Positions 25,056 to 35,497 of a stretch of DNA of 64,000 nucleotides are shown one piece after another. Source of the DNA: Vicinamibacteraceae bacterium. GTDB taxonomy: Bacteria; Acidobacteriota; Thermoanaerobaculia; Multivoradales; Multivoraceae. The notes beneath the pieces were generated by a model that was not told the origin of the DNA, made no database searches, and saw nothing but the letters and a program-made list of their open reading frames with translations. Within the stretch, counting starts at the first letter, position 1. Each line of letters begins with the position of its first letter. A program made the translations under genes and the position numbers. The stretch spans positions 62,001-126,000 of the forward strand of contig JAAXHG010000030.1 of the NCBI GenBank assembly GCA_012270995.1, in the 5' to 3' direction.

Positions 25056-28000
25056 CTATGGCGTCTTGATCGGGTCGGCGGGGCGGCCGGGCAGTGTCCG
25101 TGGATCTTCCGCGAGCTTCTCGAGCAGGAGCTCGACGGCTTTCGCGAGTTGAGGGTCCCGCCCTTCGAGAATGTCGCGGGGAAAGTTCGTGACCTCGATG
25201 TCCGGGTCGACGCCGTAGCCCTCGATCACCCAGTTGCCCTCCGGGTCGGCGGAGCCGGCCTCGGGCACGTTGACGGAGCCGCCGTCGATCAGGGGCGCCC
25301 GGCCGTAGATGCCAACCACGCCGCCCCAGCTCCGCTTGCCGACGATGGGACCCAGGCCGGCGCGGCGGAACTGGTACGCGAACTGGTCGCCGTCCGAGGC
25401 GGTGTCCTCGTCGATCACGCAGACGAGGTGGCCGTGGAAGACGCCGCCGGGCGAGGTGTCGACGGAGTCCCGATTGCGCTCGAAGTCGAGCATCAGGGTC
25501 TCGCGGCGCAGGCGCTCGATGATCATCGGCGACACGTTGCCGCCGCCGTTCGAGCGGACGTCGACGACCATGGCGTCCTTGCGGACCTGGCCGTAGTACC
25601 ACTTGATCCACTCCCGGATGCCGCTCGCCGACATGTCGGGGATGTGGAGATAGCCGATCCGGCCGCCGCCGAGTTCCTCGACGATCCGGCGGTTCCGTTC
25701 GGTCCAGGCGAGGTAGATCAGCGCGTCCTCGCTCGCGATCGGATCGACGAGGACCTTCGTCGCCTCGCCGCGGTCGGGGCTCGAACCGACGGTCAGTTCC
25801 AGCGGTCCCCGCCCGGCCTCGCGCAGGAGCTGGAACGGGTTCGTGTCCGGGGTCAGCTCCCGGCCCTGGATCGCGAACAGGTAGTCGCCCGCATCGACGC
25901 CCACGCCGATCTCGGTGAGCGGCGAGCGGTAACGGGGCTCCTCGTTCTGGCCTTCGAAGATGCGGGCGATCCGGTAGCGGCGGGCGTCCTCGTCGAGTTC
26001 GAAGCGGGCGCCGAGCAGGGCGGCGCGCGGCCGGTCCGGCGCCTCGTAGTCGCCGCCGCTGACGTAGGCGTGGGACACGTTGAGCTCCGCGACCATCTCG
26101 CTCATCAGGTAGTTCAGGTCGCTGCGATGCCCGACGTGGGCGAGCAGCGGACGGTACTGCTCGCGCAGCGCCTCCCAGTCGTAGCCGTGCATGTTCGGGG
26201 CGTAGAAGAAGTCGCGGAAGCGCCGCCAGACCTCGTCGAAGATCTGGGCCCATTCGTCGGCCGGGACGCGGTCGACGGTCAGGCCGGCGAGCGAGAGCGT
26301 CTTCGCCTCGCCGCCGCCGACGTCGAGGAGCCGGAAGGCGCGGCCCTCGCGCACGAGCAGCTTCTTGCCGTCGTCGGAGAGGACCAGACCGCCGATGCCC
26401 TTGGCCAGGCTCTTGCCCTCGCGGTCCTTCAGGTCGTACGAGAAGACCTCCGTCTGGACATCCGACGAGCGTCCCAGGTAGCCGGCGCCGCCTCGCACGT
26501 AGAGGACCTTGCCCTCCGCGGCGCCGAGGCCGATGTAGTTGTCCGCTTCCAGCGGGAAGCGGGCGACGCGCTGCGCGAGCCCGTCGAGATCGATCCGGTC
26601 GCGGCCCTTCTCGTCGTCGCCGTTGTTGCGACTGTTCCCATCGTCGTCGCTCTCGCGCTCCTTCGCCTCGTCGTCGTCCGCCTCGCCCTCGTCCGCGCCG
26701 TCTTCTTCTTCTTCCTCGATCTCGACCTCGTCGCTTCGCGGCGGGAAAGGATGCGCCGTGTCCTCGCGCAGCGCCAGAGCGTAGACGTACGTCTCGCGGT
26801 CGGCGGCGTAGTTGTACTCGAAGCTGCCGATCTGGGGCTGGAACTGCCGGTCCGAGAGGAAGTAGAGGTAGTCGCCGCCCGGGTCGAAGACGGGGAAGAA
26901 GTCGTTCCACATCTCGGACGTCACGCGGGTGAGCGTCCTGCTCTCGACGTCGAACAGGTGGATCGAGCCGAACGTGTTCTCGTCGCCGAGTTCGACCGCC
27001 AGGTAGTCCCCGTTCGGCGACCAGTCGTAACTGGTGCCGAAGGGCCGGGAGTCGTCGGCGACCTCGGTGATCTCCCGCGGCCCGGTCGCCGCGTCGTCGC
27101 CGCTCCGGTCGCCCGCGTCGACGATGCCGAGCCGTCCCTGCTGGTCGATGAAGGCGATGCGGTCGCTGCCGGGCGACCACAGCAGGTTGTTGTAGTGGCG
27201 CCCGACGCTGCCCTCGGTGAGTTGCACGGGTTCGCCGCCGCCGTCCTGATCGACCACCCAGATCTCGGTTTCTCCGCTGCGATCGGAGGTGAAGGCGATC
27301 CGCCGCCCGTCGGGCGACCAGGCGGGGTCGCGGTCGTTGGCGCCGGAGCTGTGAGTCAGGTTGCGGGTCGGTCCGTGCTCGATCGGCACGCTGAAGATGT
27401 CGCCGCGGGCCGAGAAGGCCGCCCGCTTCGCCTTCGGGCTGAGCGAGTAGCCGGAGACCCCGTTGGCGGCGGAGACGCGACTCGGCCGGCGGGCGAGCTG
27501 GTCCGTCGGTACGTGGATCGGGACCGGACGCGCGCTGCCGGAGGCGATGTCGAAGATCTCCAGCGAGCCGGCCTTCTCGTAGACGATGCGCCGGTTCGCC
27601 TTGTCGGCGCTGGGCCAGCGCACGTCCCACCGATCCTCGTCGGTGAGCTGCTCGATGTCGCCGGACGCCGTGTCGTAGGCGTAGAGGTTCAGCGTGCCGT
27701 CGCGGTCGGACGAGAAGTAGATCGTGTCGCCGATCCACATCGGGTCGCGGTCGGAGCGCTTGTGATTCGTGACCTGGATCGACTCCAGGGTGTCGATGTC
27801 GAGGATCCAGAGGTCCTGCGCCCAGCCACCTTCGTAGCGCTTCCAGTGCCGGAAGTCCCGGGTCACCGGCGAGTAGACGACGCGCTTGCCGTCCGGCGAG
27901 AGATCGCCGCCGCCCGACTCGGGCATCGGCAGCGCCCGCGGCAGGCCGCCGGAGACAGAGGCGAGGAACAGCTTCGTGTCGCCCAGGTCCCAGCCGTCCC

Positions 28001-28439
28001 GCAGCGAGCGGAACAGGACCTCCGAGCCGTCCGGCGACCAGCCGTAGACCTGGTAGTCGTAGCCCCATCGCGGCGCCAGCGGCCCGGCGGCGGGGTAGAA
28101 GGTCAGTTGGCGCGGCGCGCCGCCGGCCGTCGGCACGACGTAGACCTGTTCATCGCCGTCGTACTGGCCGGTGAAGGCGATCCACTGTCCGTCCGGTGAG
28201 AACTTGGCGAACAGCTCCAGGCCGGGATGGGATGTGAGGCGCGTTGCCGTCCCGCCGTCGGTCGAGGCCAGCCAGACGTCGCCGGCGTACGTGAACGCGA
28301 TCCGGTCGTCGGAGAGGTCCGGGAAGCGCAGGAGCCTGGTCGGCTCGCCGGTCTGAGCGAGAGTGGGGGCGGCCAGAGCGACGACGGCAAGGGCCGCGGT
28401 GCAGAAGCTGGCGGGCCGGACTGGACGTTGAACGATCAT
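25056..28439 (-). CDS. Tricorn-type S41 protease, secreted
   Basis: The 1127-residue protein has a signal peptide ending near residue 29 (LAAPTLAQ), six- and seven-bladed WD40/TolB-like propellers (about 35-560), and an acidic low-complexity linker (about 563-610). A core domain, PDZ (about 840-930) and S41 protease domain follow. Visible catalytic residues are SHAYV near 785 (Ser-His), ASDGDQFAY near 1015 (nucleophilic Ser) and a Glu in WVIEGYG near 1090. Length matches tricorn (about 1070 plus signal peptide and linker). It degrades peptides to short products; the signal peptide points to the periplasm, unlike cytoplasmic archaeal tricorn. Confidence 0.92.
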   Translation of the reverse strand: MIVQRPVRPASFCTAALAVVALAAPTLAQTGEPTRLLRFPDLSDDRIAFTYAGDVWLASTDGGTATRLTSHPGLELFAKFSPDGQWIAFTGQYDGDEQVYVVPTAGGAPRQLTFYPAAGPLAPRWGYDYQVYGWSPDGSEVLFRSLRDGWDLGDTKLFLASVSGGLPRALPMPESGGGDLSPDGKRVVYSPVTRDFRHWKRYEGGWAQDLWILDIDTLESIQVTNHKRSDRDPMWIGDTIYFSSDRDGTLNLYAYDTASGDIEQLTDEDRWDVRWPSADKANRRIVYEKAGSLEIFDIASGSARPVPIHVPTDQLARRPSRVSAANGVSGYSLSPKAKRAAFSARGDIFSVPIEHGPTRNLTHSSGANDRDPAWSPDGRRIAFTSDRSGETEIWVVDQDGGGEPVQLTEGSVGRHYNNLLWSPGSDRIAFIDQQGRLGIVDAGDRSGDDAATGPREITEVADDSRPFGTSYDWSPNGDYLAVELGDENTFGSIHLFDVESRTLTRVTSEMWNDFFPVFDPGGDYLYFLSDRQFQPQIGSFEYNYAADRETYVYALALREDTAHPFPPRSDEVEIEEEEEDGADEGEADDDEAKERESDDDGNSRNNGDDEKGRDRIDLDGLAQRVARFPLEADNYIGLGAAEGKVLYVRGGAGYLGRSSDVQTEVFSYDLKDREGKSLAKGIGGLVLSDDGKKLLVREGRAFRLLDVGGGEAKTLSLAGLTVDRVPADEWAQIFDEVWRRFRDFFYAPNMHGYDWEALREQYRPLLAHVGHRSDLNYLMSEMVAELNVSHAYVSGGDYEAPDRPRAALLGARFELDEDARRYRIARIFEGQNEEPRYRSPLTEIGVGVDAGDYLFAIQGRELTPDTNPFQLLREAGRGPLELTVGSSPDRGEATKVLVDPIASEDALIYLAWTERNRRIVEELGGGRIGYLHIPDMSASGIREWIKWYYGQVRKDAMVVDVRSNGGGNVSPMIIERLRRETLMLDFERNRDSVDTSPGGVFHGHLVCVIDEDTASDGDQFAYQFRRAGLGPIVGKRSWGGVVGIYGRAPLIDGGSVNVPEAGSADPEGNWVIEGYGVDPDIEVTNFPRDILEGRDPQLAKAVELLLEKLAEDPRTLPGRPADPIKTP

Positions 28440-28788
28440 GGTCTCCTCCCGTAGCTGAACGCGGCTCCACAGCCGCAGCGCCGCGGCATTGTCTCACGTT
28501 CGCGGGCGCGCCGGCGTGTCATCCGGCGCGCAGGGAGAGGGCCGCCCACTGGGTCAGCCGGCGTGTCAGCCGTGCGCCCGATGACGGGCGCACGGACTGT
28601 GATGCGTGTGGCGCGGATCGCGCGACTCGGGTTCCCGCCGGCATCTGGCGCGACAGCGCCGGAATCTGCGGCGCTTTCGGTAAGCTGCCGCCGCTTCGCC
28701 CGGCGGGCTCCGCGCTTTTCGGTCGGGGAAGCGGTATCAAACGAGGAATCGAGACGCCGGCCCCGGGCCGGCCCCGGGAGACGGCAGC
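28440..28788. other. Divergent intergenic region with two strong hairpins
   Basis: There is no gene between the leftward tricorn and rightward malate synthase genes. It holds GCGCGCCGG-N8-CCGGCGCGC (28506-28531) and an 11-bp stem with an ATGA loop (28570-28595, arms CCGTGCGCCCG/CGGGCGCACGG). The malate synthase leader ends in GGCCCCGGGCCGGCCCCGGG-rich DNA before a GGGAGA ribosome site. The hairpins could be old terminators or leader structures. Confidence 0.5.
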
Positions 28789-30360
28789 ATGAGTCGGATC
28801 GAGATCACCGGATCGCGCGACTTCGAGGCGGCGGAACGCATCCTGACGCCCGAGGCGCTGGAGTTCACGGGCGACCTGTGCCGGCAGTTCGAAGAGCGCC
28901 GTCTGGAACTGCTTCAGGACCGGGTCGACCGCCACGCCCGCATCCAGTCCGGCGAGGATCCGACCTACCCATCCGAGACGCAGGAAGTCCGGGACGGCGA
29001 CTGGAAGGTGGCGTCGACGCCTGCGGACCTGAACTGTCGCTGGGCCGAAATCACGGGGCCGGTCGACCGCAAGATGATGATCAACGCGCTGAACTCTGGC
29101 GCCAAGGTGTTCATGGCCGACATCGAGGACGCGCTCAGCCCGAGCTGGCGCAACGTGATCGAGGGCCAGCAGAACCTGTACGACGCGGTCCGGCGGCAAC
29201 TCGAGTTCACGAACCCGGGGAACGGCAAGGAGTACCGGCTGAAGGAGGAGATCGCGACCCTGCTGGTGCGTCCGCGCGGCTGGCACCTGGTCGAGAAGAA
29301 CGCGTTGATCGACGGCAGCCCCGTCTCGGCCGGCGTCTTCGACTTCGGTCTCTACTTCTTCCACAACGCGCGGGAGGCGCTCAGCCGGGGCAGCGGGCCG
29401 TACTTCTACCTGCCGAAGCTGGAGAACCGCCACGAGGCGCGGCTGTGGAACGACATCTTCGTCGTAGCCCAGGAGGCGCTCGGCGTGCCGCGGGGCAGCG
29501 TCCGGGCCACGGTGCTGATCGAGACGATCCTCGCCGCCTTCGAGATGGAGGAGATCCTCTACGAGCTGCGCGACCACTCGGCCGGGCTGAACGCCGGTCG
29601 CTGGGACTACATCTTCAGCGCGATCAAGAAGTTCGCGTTCCGGGAAGACCTCGTGTTGCCGGACCGTGGCCAGATCACGATGACGGTTCCCTTCATGCGC
29701 TCCTACACGGAGCTTCTGGTCCGTACCTGCCATAGCCGCGGCGCCCACGCGATCGGCGGCATGGCGGCTTTCATTCCCAGCCGGCGCGACCCGGAAGTCA
29801 ACGCGACGGCGCTCAGTGCGGTCCGCGCCGACAAGGAGCGGGAGGCGAACGACGGCTTCGACGGCAGTTGGGTCGCCCACCCGGATCTCGTGCCGATCGC
29901 CCTGGAGGTCTTCGGTACGAAGATGGAGGGTCGCCCGAACCAGAAGGAACGGCTGCGCGAGGATGTCTCCGTCGAGCCGGGCAGCCTGATCGATCTTGCC
30001 GTTCCGGGCGGCACGCTGACCGAACAGGGTCTGCGCAACAACGTGTCGGTGGGCCTCCAGTACCTGAACTCCTGGCTCAACGGCAACGGAGCGGCCGCGA
30101 TCAACAACCTGATGGAGGACGCGGCGACCGCGGAGATCGCGCGCGCCCAGCTCTGGCAGTGGGTCCACCGCAACGCGCGGATGGACAACGGCGAGCAGGT
30201 GACGCCGGAGCTTTACGAGCAGGTGCGGGACGAGGAACTCCGTCAGCTCGGCGGCCGCGATGTGAGCCGCTTCGGACTCGCCGCTTCCCTGCTGGACGAC
30301 CTGGTGCTCGGCTCCGAGTTCCAGGAGTTTTTGACGCTGCAGGCCTACCAGCACATCTGA
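28789..30360 (+). CDS. aceB: Malate synthase A
   Basis: The 523-residue protein matches MSA length. It has the family patterns [20 protein letters not shown] (near 80-100), [36 protein letters not shown] (near 240) and [16 protein letters not shown], with catalytic Arg/Glu/Asp in place. It condenses glyoxylate and acetyl-CoA to malate. Isocitrate lyase is not in the window. The GlcF-like gene 84 nt downstream points to glycolate/glyoxylate use. Ribosome site GGGAGACGGCAGC precedes the ATG. Confidence 0.96.
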   Translation: MSRIEITGSRDFEAAERILTPEALEFTGDLCRQFEERRLELLQDRVDRHARIQSGEDPTYPSETQEVRDGDWKVASTPADLNCRWAEITGPVDRKMMINALNSGAKVFMADIEDALSPSWRNVIEGQQNLYDAVRRQLEFTNPGNGKEYRLKEEIATLLVRPRGWHLVEKNALIDGSPVSAGVFDFGLYFFHNAREALSRGSGPYFYLPKLENRHEARLWNDIFVVAQEALGVPRGSVRATVLIETILAAFEMEEILYELRDHSAGLNAGRWDYIFSAIKKFAFREDLVLPDRGQITMTVPFMRSYTELLVRTCHSRGAHAIGGMAAFIPSRRDPEVNATALSAVRADKEREANDGFDGSWVAHPDLVPIALEVFGTKMEGRPNQKERLREDVSVEPGSLIDLAVPGGTLTEQGLRNNVSVGLQYLNSWLNGNGAAAINNLMEDAATAEIARAQLWQWVHRNARMDNGEQVTPELYEQVRDEELRQLGGRDVSRFGLAASLLDDLVLGSEFQEFLTLQAYQHI

Positions 30361-30399
30361 TTCGTAGCCGCGAGTCTTCTGACCCGCGGAGAACACAGC

Positions 30400-30417
30400 G
30401 CCGGCCGCCAGGCCGGC
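30400..30417. terminator. Hairpin between aceB and glcF
   Basis: GCCGGCC-GCCA-GGCCGGC is a perfect 7-bp GC stem 40 nt after the aceB stop. It has no U-run, so it may be only a weak terminator or an mRNA stabiliser inside the operon. Confidence 0.35.
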
Positions 30418-30443
30418 CCCATCGCTGCGCTACGCTCGCGGCA

Positions 30444-31742
<1,299 letters not shown>

Positions 31743-31850
31743 GGTCTTGCGCAGATCGGATTCGGGTACAGACAGGGTCTTCCAGGTCCGCTATCCTGCG
31801 CGCGCCCTCTTGAACGCCTCTTCTGCCACAGCGAGTACGTTGACACCCGA

Positions 31851-32882
31851 ATGACGACGACAACCCGTATTGGAATCATGGGCTTCGGCCTCCTGGGTCG
31901 AAGCCTCTTTCGCCTTGCCCTGAACCGTCCCGAGGTCGAAGTCGGGGCCGTGACCGAGACCGCGGATCCCGAGATGCTTCGTTACTTGCTGCGCTTCTCT
32001 ACCCTGCCCTGGCCGCTCGACGCTGACGTGGCGCTTGAGAACGGCAGCCTGTGCGTCGATGGCTCGTGCGCCAGCGTGGTTCGTGCCGGCAACGCCGCCG
32101 AAGCCCCCTGGGGCGATCTGGGAGTCACGACGGTGGTCGATTTCCGGGACACGCAGCCGATGCGGGCCGAACTCGAGGGACATCTCGAGGCGGGCGCCGA
32201 GCGCGTCGTCCTCTGCGCGCCTCCCGGCGAAGAACTGGACCGGACGGTCGTGGTTGGCCTGAACGAGGACCGAATCGAGCCCTCGGACCGGATCGTCTCC
32301 GCGGGTTCGTTCACCGCGCATTGCGCCGGGCCGCTGCTGCGCATCCTCGACGGGGCCTTCGGTGTCGAACAGGCGTTCATCAGTTCCGTGCGGGCCTACG
32401 GCGCCGGGTCGCGGCTCGCCGACGTGCCGGCGACCGAACTCCGGTCCGGCCGGGCCGCGGGCGAGAACATCATTCCCTCGGCGACGGAGACCGCGGCGGA
32501 ACTCGAGGGCGTGCTGCCCGAGTTGGGCGGCAAGCTCTCGGCCTCGGCGATGAACGTGCCGGTGTCGAACGGCTCGGTGGTCGACCTGGTCTGCTGGCAC
32601 CGCGACGCGGTGACGGTCGCCTCGATCAACGAGGCGGCGGCTGCTGCCGCGGACGGCGAATGGAGCGGCCGGCTGCGTTTCGAGCGCGAGGCGATCGTCT
32701 CCGCCGACACGGTCGGCAGCCGGGCGACCTGCATCTTCGACTCGCAGGCGACGATGACCCTGGGCGAACGCGTGTCCAAGACGATCGCCTGGTTCGATAA
32801 CGGCTGGGGCTACCTGCACCGGCTCGTGGAGCTGCTGGCCGTGCTTGAACAAACGGCCGCTTCCCAGGGAGACGACTCATGA
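31851..32882 (+). CDS. GAPDH-fold pseudoenzyme paralogue
   Basis: The 343-residue protein aligns end to end with type I GAPDH (GFGLLGRSLFR, AGAERVVLCAP, GENIIPSATET, WFDNGWGYLHR). The catalytic SCTTNC motif reads SFTAHC (Cys to Phe154) and the catalytic His of TVHAY is Arg181. The cofactor-side Asn-Glu of WYDNEWGY is also altered (NG). The Rossmann GxGxxGR remains. It should not oxidise glyceraldehyde-3-phosphate and may be a regulatory or heteromeric subunit of the true GAPDH encoded immediately downstream. Its stop overlaps a small ORF at 32879 (ATGA). Confidence 0.88.
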   Translation: MTTTTRIGIMGFGLLGRSLFRLALNRPEVEVGAVTETADPEMLRYLLRFSTLPWPLDADVALENGSLCVDGSCASVVRAGNAAEAPWGDLGVTTVVDFRDTQPMRAELEGHLEAGAERVVLCAPPGEELDRTVVVGLNEDRIEPSDRIVSAGSFTAHCAGPLLRILDGAFGVEQAFISSVRAYGAGSRLADVPATELRSGRAAGENIIPSATETAAELEGVLPELGGKLSASAMNVPVSNGSVVDLVCWHRDAVTVASINEAAAAAADGEWSGRLRFEREAIVSADTVGSRATCIFDSQATMTLGERVSKTIAWFDNGWGYLHRLVELLAVLEQTAASQGDDS

Positions 32883-32992
32883 TCCGCGTCGGCATCACTC
32901 CGGGGTTGCGGGGTCGGCTGCGGCCGCGTGCGGCCGACCGCCTCGACGGCGCATTGGCCGAAGGAGACGACTCATGATCCGCGTCGGCATCA
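32868..32992 (+). repeat. 30-bp direct repeat duplicating the gap ribosome site and start
   Basis: Two identical 30-nt copies lie at 32868-32897 and 32963-32992, offset by 95 nt. Each contains GGAGACGACTCATGATCCGC and further gap N-terminal codons, so the ribosome site, ATG and first six codons of gap occur twice. The insert between holds GGTCGGC...GCCGACC (32912-32939), a possible hairpin around CGGCCGCGTGCGGCCG. Confidence 0.9.
32879..32977 (+). CDS. 32-residue ORF between the two GAPDH genes
   Basis: It starts in the first repeat copy as MIRVGI, like true GAPDH, and then diverges (TPGLRGRLRPRAAD). It ends AEGDDS with TGA overlapping the real gap ATG (ATGA). It also overlaps the stop of the upstream paralogue by ATGA. 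It probably acts as a coupling or leader ORF rather than a functional protein. It seems to arise from the tandem duplication. Confidence 0.45.
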   Translation: MIRVGITPGLRGRLRPRAADRLDGALAEGDDS

Positions 32993-33990
32993 ACGGCTTC
33001 GGTCGGATCGGCCGCAGCGTGTTTCGCATTCTCGCCGGCCGGCCGAACGTCGAGGTCGTCGGCATCAACGATCTGTTCGACGCGGACCGTCTGGCCTACC
33101 TGCTGCGCTTCGACACGGTGCAGGGCGTCTTCGGCCAGGAGGTCGAGGTGACCGGGAGCGGCCTGCGGGTCGGTGGCCGGAACATCCAGCTCAGCGCGGA
33201 ACGGAATCCGTCCCGGCTTCCGTGGCGGGAACTCGGCGTCGACATCGCGGTGGAGTCGACGGGCGTGTTCCGCACGCGCGATCAGGTAGCCCGGCACCTC
33301 GAGGCCGGCGCCTCGCGCGTGGTGCTCACGGTGCCGGCCAAGGACGAGATCGACGCCACGATCGTGCTCGGCGTCAACGACGACGATCTGGGCGCCGAAC
33401 ATCGCGTCGTCTCGAACGCCTCCTGCACCACGAACTGCCTGGCGCCCCTGGCCAAGACCCTCGACGACGCCTTCGGTTTCGAGGAGGGGTTCATCACCAC
33501 CGTTCACGCCTACACGAACGGCCAGCGCCTGGTCGACTCGCCGCACAGCGACCCGCGCCGCAGCCGCTCGGCGACCGCCAACATCATCCCGACGACCACC
33601 GGAGCCGCGCGCGCCGTCGGCAAGGTGCTGCCGCACCTGAACGGCAAGCTCGACGGCATGGCGATGCGGGTGCCGGTGGCGGACGGCTCGATCGTCGACC
33701 TCACCTGCCGGCTGCGCGGCGCCCCGAGCGCCGGGGACGTCAACGCGGCGGCCTCCACTGCCGCGGAGTCGAACCTGGCCGGCATCCTCCAGTACTCGGA
33801 AGATCCACTGGTCTCGAGCGACATTCTCGGCAATCCGCACTCGTCGATTTTCGACGCGCCCCTGACTCGGGCCACTCCGGCGGAAGGCGGCGGCGTGTAC
33901 GCCCGCGTCGTGTCGTGGTATGACAACGAGTGGGGTTACTCGAACCGGGTCGCGGATCTGATCGAGCGGCTGGCGCAGTTCGAATCCTGA
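32974..33990 (+). CDS. gap: Type I glyceraldehyde-3-phosphate dehydrogenase
   Basis: The 338-residue enzyme has the N-terminal NAD fold (INGFGRIGR), the catalytic ASCTTNC with Cys151, His178 in TTVHAYT, and WYDNEWGYSNR near the C-terminus. It converts glyceraldehyde-3-phosphate to 1,3-bisphosphoglycerate. I chose the ATG at 32974 (GGAGACGACTC ribosome site) because it gives the canonical MIRVGINGFG start. It follows the pseudoenzyme paralogue and precedes pyruvate kinase by 25 nt, forming a lower-glycolysis operon. Confidence 0.97.
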   Translation: MIRVGINGFGRIGRSVFRILAGRPNVEVVGINDLFDADRLAYLLRFDTVQGVFGQEVEVTGSGLRVGGRNIQLSAERNPSRLPWRELGVDIAVESTGVFRTRDQVARHLEAGASRVVLTVPAKDEIDATIVLGVNDDDLGAEHRVVSNASCTTNCLAPLAKTLDDAFGFEEGFITTVHAYTNGQRLVDSPHSDPRRSRSATANIIPTTTGAARAVGKVLPHLNGKLDGMAMRVPVADGSIVDLTCRLRGAPSAGDVNAAASTAAESNLAGILQYSEDPLVSSDILGNPHSSIFDAPLTRATPAEGGGVYARVVSWYDNEWGYSNRVADLIERLAQFES

Positions 33991-34015
33991 GGCGACAGAA
34001 CAGGAGGACTGGATC

Positions 34016-35467
34016 GTGCAGCGTCGAGCCAAGATCGTCGCCACGATCGGGCCGGCGAGTTCGAGCGAGAAGACTCTCGCGCGCCTGATCCGGGCCGGTG
34101 TCAATGTCGTCCGGTTGAATCAGTCGCACGGCACCAGGGAAGAGCACCGGCGTCTGATTCGCCTGGTGCGGGAGGTCAGCGAGGAGGCCGGCCGGTCCGT
34201 CGGCGTGATGGTCGACCTGATGGGGCCTCGCCACCGGCTGGATCACTTCGAGGGCGCCCGGGTGCTGAAGGAAGGCGAGGTCGTGAGCCTCGGGGCGGAC
34301 GCCGAGTCGAACCTGCCGCTCGACCGCGACATGGTCCGACACGTCGAGCCGGGCGAGCAGATCCTGATCGACGACGGCCGGGTGCAGTTGGAGGTTCGCT
34401 CGAAGGACGAGGAGAGGATCGAGGCGGAGGTCATCGTCGGCGGCGCCGTTTCGAGCCGCAAGGGCGTCAACCTGCCTGACAGTCGTCTGCCGTTCCGAAT
34501 CTCGAAAAAGGACCTGGGCGACATCCGGATGGCCGTCGAGGAGGACGCGGACTTCCTGGCGGCCAGCTACGTCGGTACGCCGGCGGACGTGGTCCGGGTG
34601 CGGGAAGCGTCGCGGGAGGCGGGCCGGCCGCTGCAGATCATCGCCAAGCTCGAACGGCGACGAGCGCTCGACCACCTCGACGAGATCGTCCTCGAGTCCG
34701 ACGGCGTGATGGTGGCGCGCGGCGATCTGGGAGTGGAGATCCCCTTGCACCAGGTACCCGTGGTGCAGAAGCGGATCATCGAGAGCGGTTGGCGACACGC
34801 CCGTCCGGTGATCGTCGCGACCCAGATGCTGGAGTCGATGATCGAGCATCCCCGTCCAACCCGAGCCGAGTCCTCGGACGTGGCGAACGCCGTGTTCGAC
34901 GGCGCCGACGCGATGATGCTCTCCGGCGAGAGCGCTGCCGGCAGGTATCCGCTGGAGGCGGTGCAGACGATGCACCGGATCATCACGGAGTCGGAGCGCT
35001 ACAACCTCTCCAAGCACGCCTCCCAGCCGGTCGGCTTCCACACGATGGAAGTCGGCCCCTACGACATCGAACCGCCGCACCGCCCGGGCACCCTCGAGAT
35101 TCCGGAGACGGTCTCCGCGGCGGCGATCCTGTCGGCGCGTCATCTGACCGCGCAGGGCATCGTCGTCCTCAGCCAGGGCGGTTTCACGGCCCGCCAGGTT
35201 GCCTGTCGGCGGCCCTCGACGCCGGTGTTCGCGTTCACGCGCGAATCGCGGTCGATGCGCGAGCTGCAACTCGTCTGGGGGGTTCATTCCGTCAAGATGG
35301 ACCAGGAGGTCCACCACCACGACGAGGTCGTGGCGATGGTCGACCGGCAACTCCTGGTCGGCAATCTGGCGCTTCCCGGGGACACGATCGTCTTGCTGAT
35401 GGGCGATCCGATCCAGGACCGGCCGCCGACGAACCTGATGCGGATTCACAGGGTACGGCCGCAGTAG
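34016..35467 (+). CDS. pyk: Pyruvate kinase with a non-canonical potassium site
   Basis: The 483-residue protein has the family motifs KIVATIGPAS, VRLNQSHG (usually NFSHG), IIAKLERRRAL with the catalytic Lys-Glu pair, MVARGDLGVEIP, and ATQMLESMIEHPRPTRAE. It starts at GTG 34016. The usual LDTKGPEIR loop is VDLMGPRHR (residues 66-74). Thus Thr and Lys are lost and the Glu whose replacement by Lys gives K-independence is Arg72. This predicts potassium-independent activity or an altered effector response. It is in operon with gap. Confidence 0.93.
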   Translation: MQRRAKIVATIGPASSSEKTLARLIRAGVNVVRLNQSHGTREEHRRLIRLVREVSEEAGRSVGVMVDLMGPRHRLDHFEGARVLKEGEVVSLGADAESNLPLDRDMVRHVEPGEQILIDDGRVQLEVRSKDEERIEAEVIVGGAVSSRKGVNLPDSRLPFRISKKDLGDIRMAVEEDADFLAASYVGTPADVVRVREASREAGRPLQIIAKLERRRALDHLDEIVLESDGVMVARGDLGVEIPLHQVPVVQKRIIESGWRHARPVIVATQMLESMIEHPRPTRAESSDVANAVFDGADAMMLSGESAAGRYPLEAVQTMHRIITESERYNLSKHASQPVGFHTMEVGPYDIEPPHRPGTLEIPETVSAAAILSARHLTAQGIVVLSQGGFTARQVACRRPSTPVFAFTRESRSMRELQLVWGVHSVKMDQEVHHHDEVVAMVDRQLLVGNLALPGDTIVLLMGDPIQDRPPTNLMRIHRVRPQ

Positions 35468-35497
35468 CTGCGGGCCGCTCCGCTACGATCGGCCGCC

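Noticed and set aside
24609..28199. A 1196-codon plus-strand frame opposite the tricorn gene
   Set aside because: It is the GC-rich complement of a gene with strong tricorn motifs; its translation is Val/Arg/Asp-rich without any recognisable motif.
33978..33992. TTCGAATCC resembling a tRNA T-loop
   Set aside because: It lies in the last codons of gap and has no cloverleaf around it.
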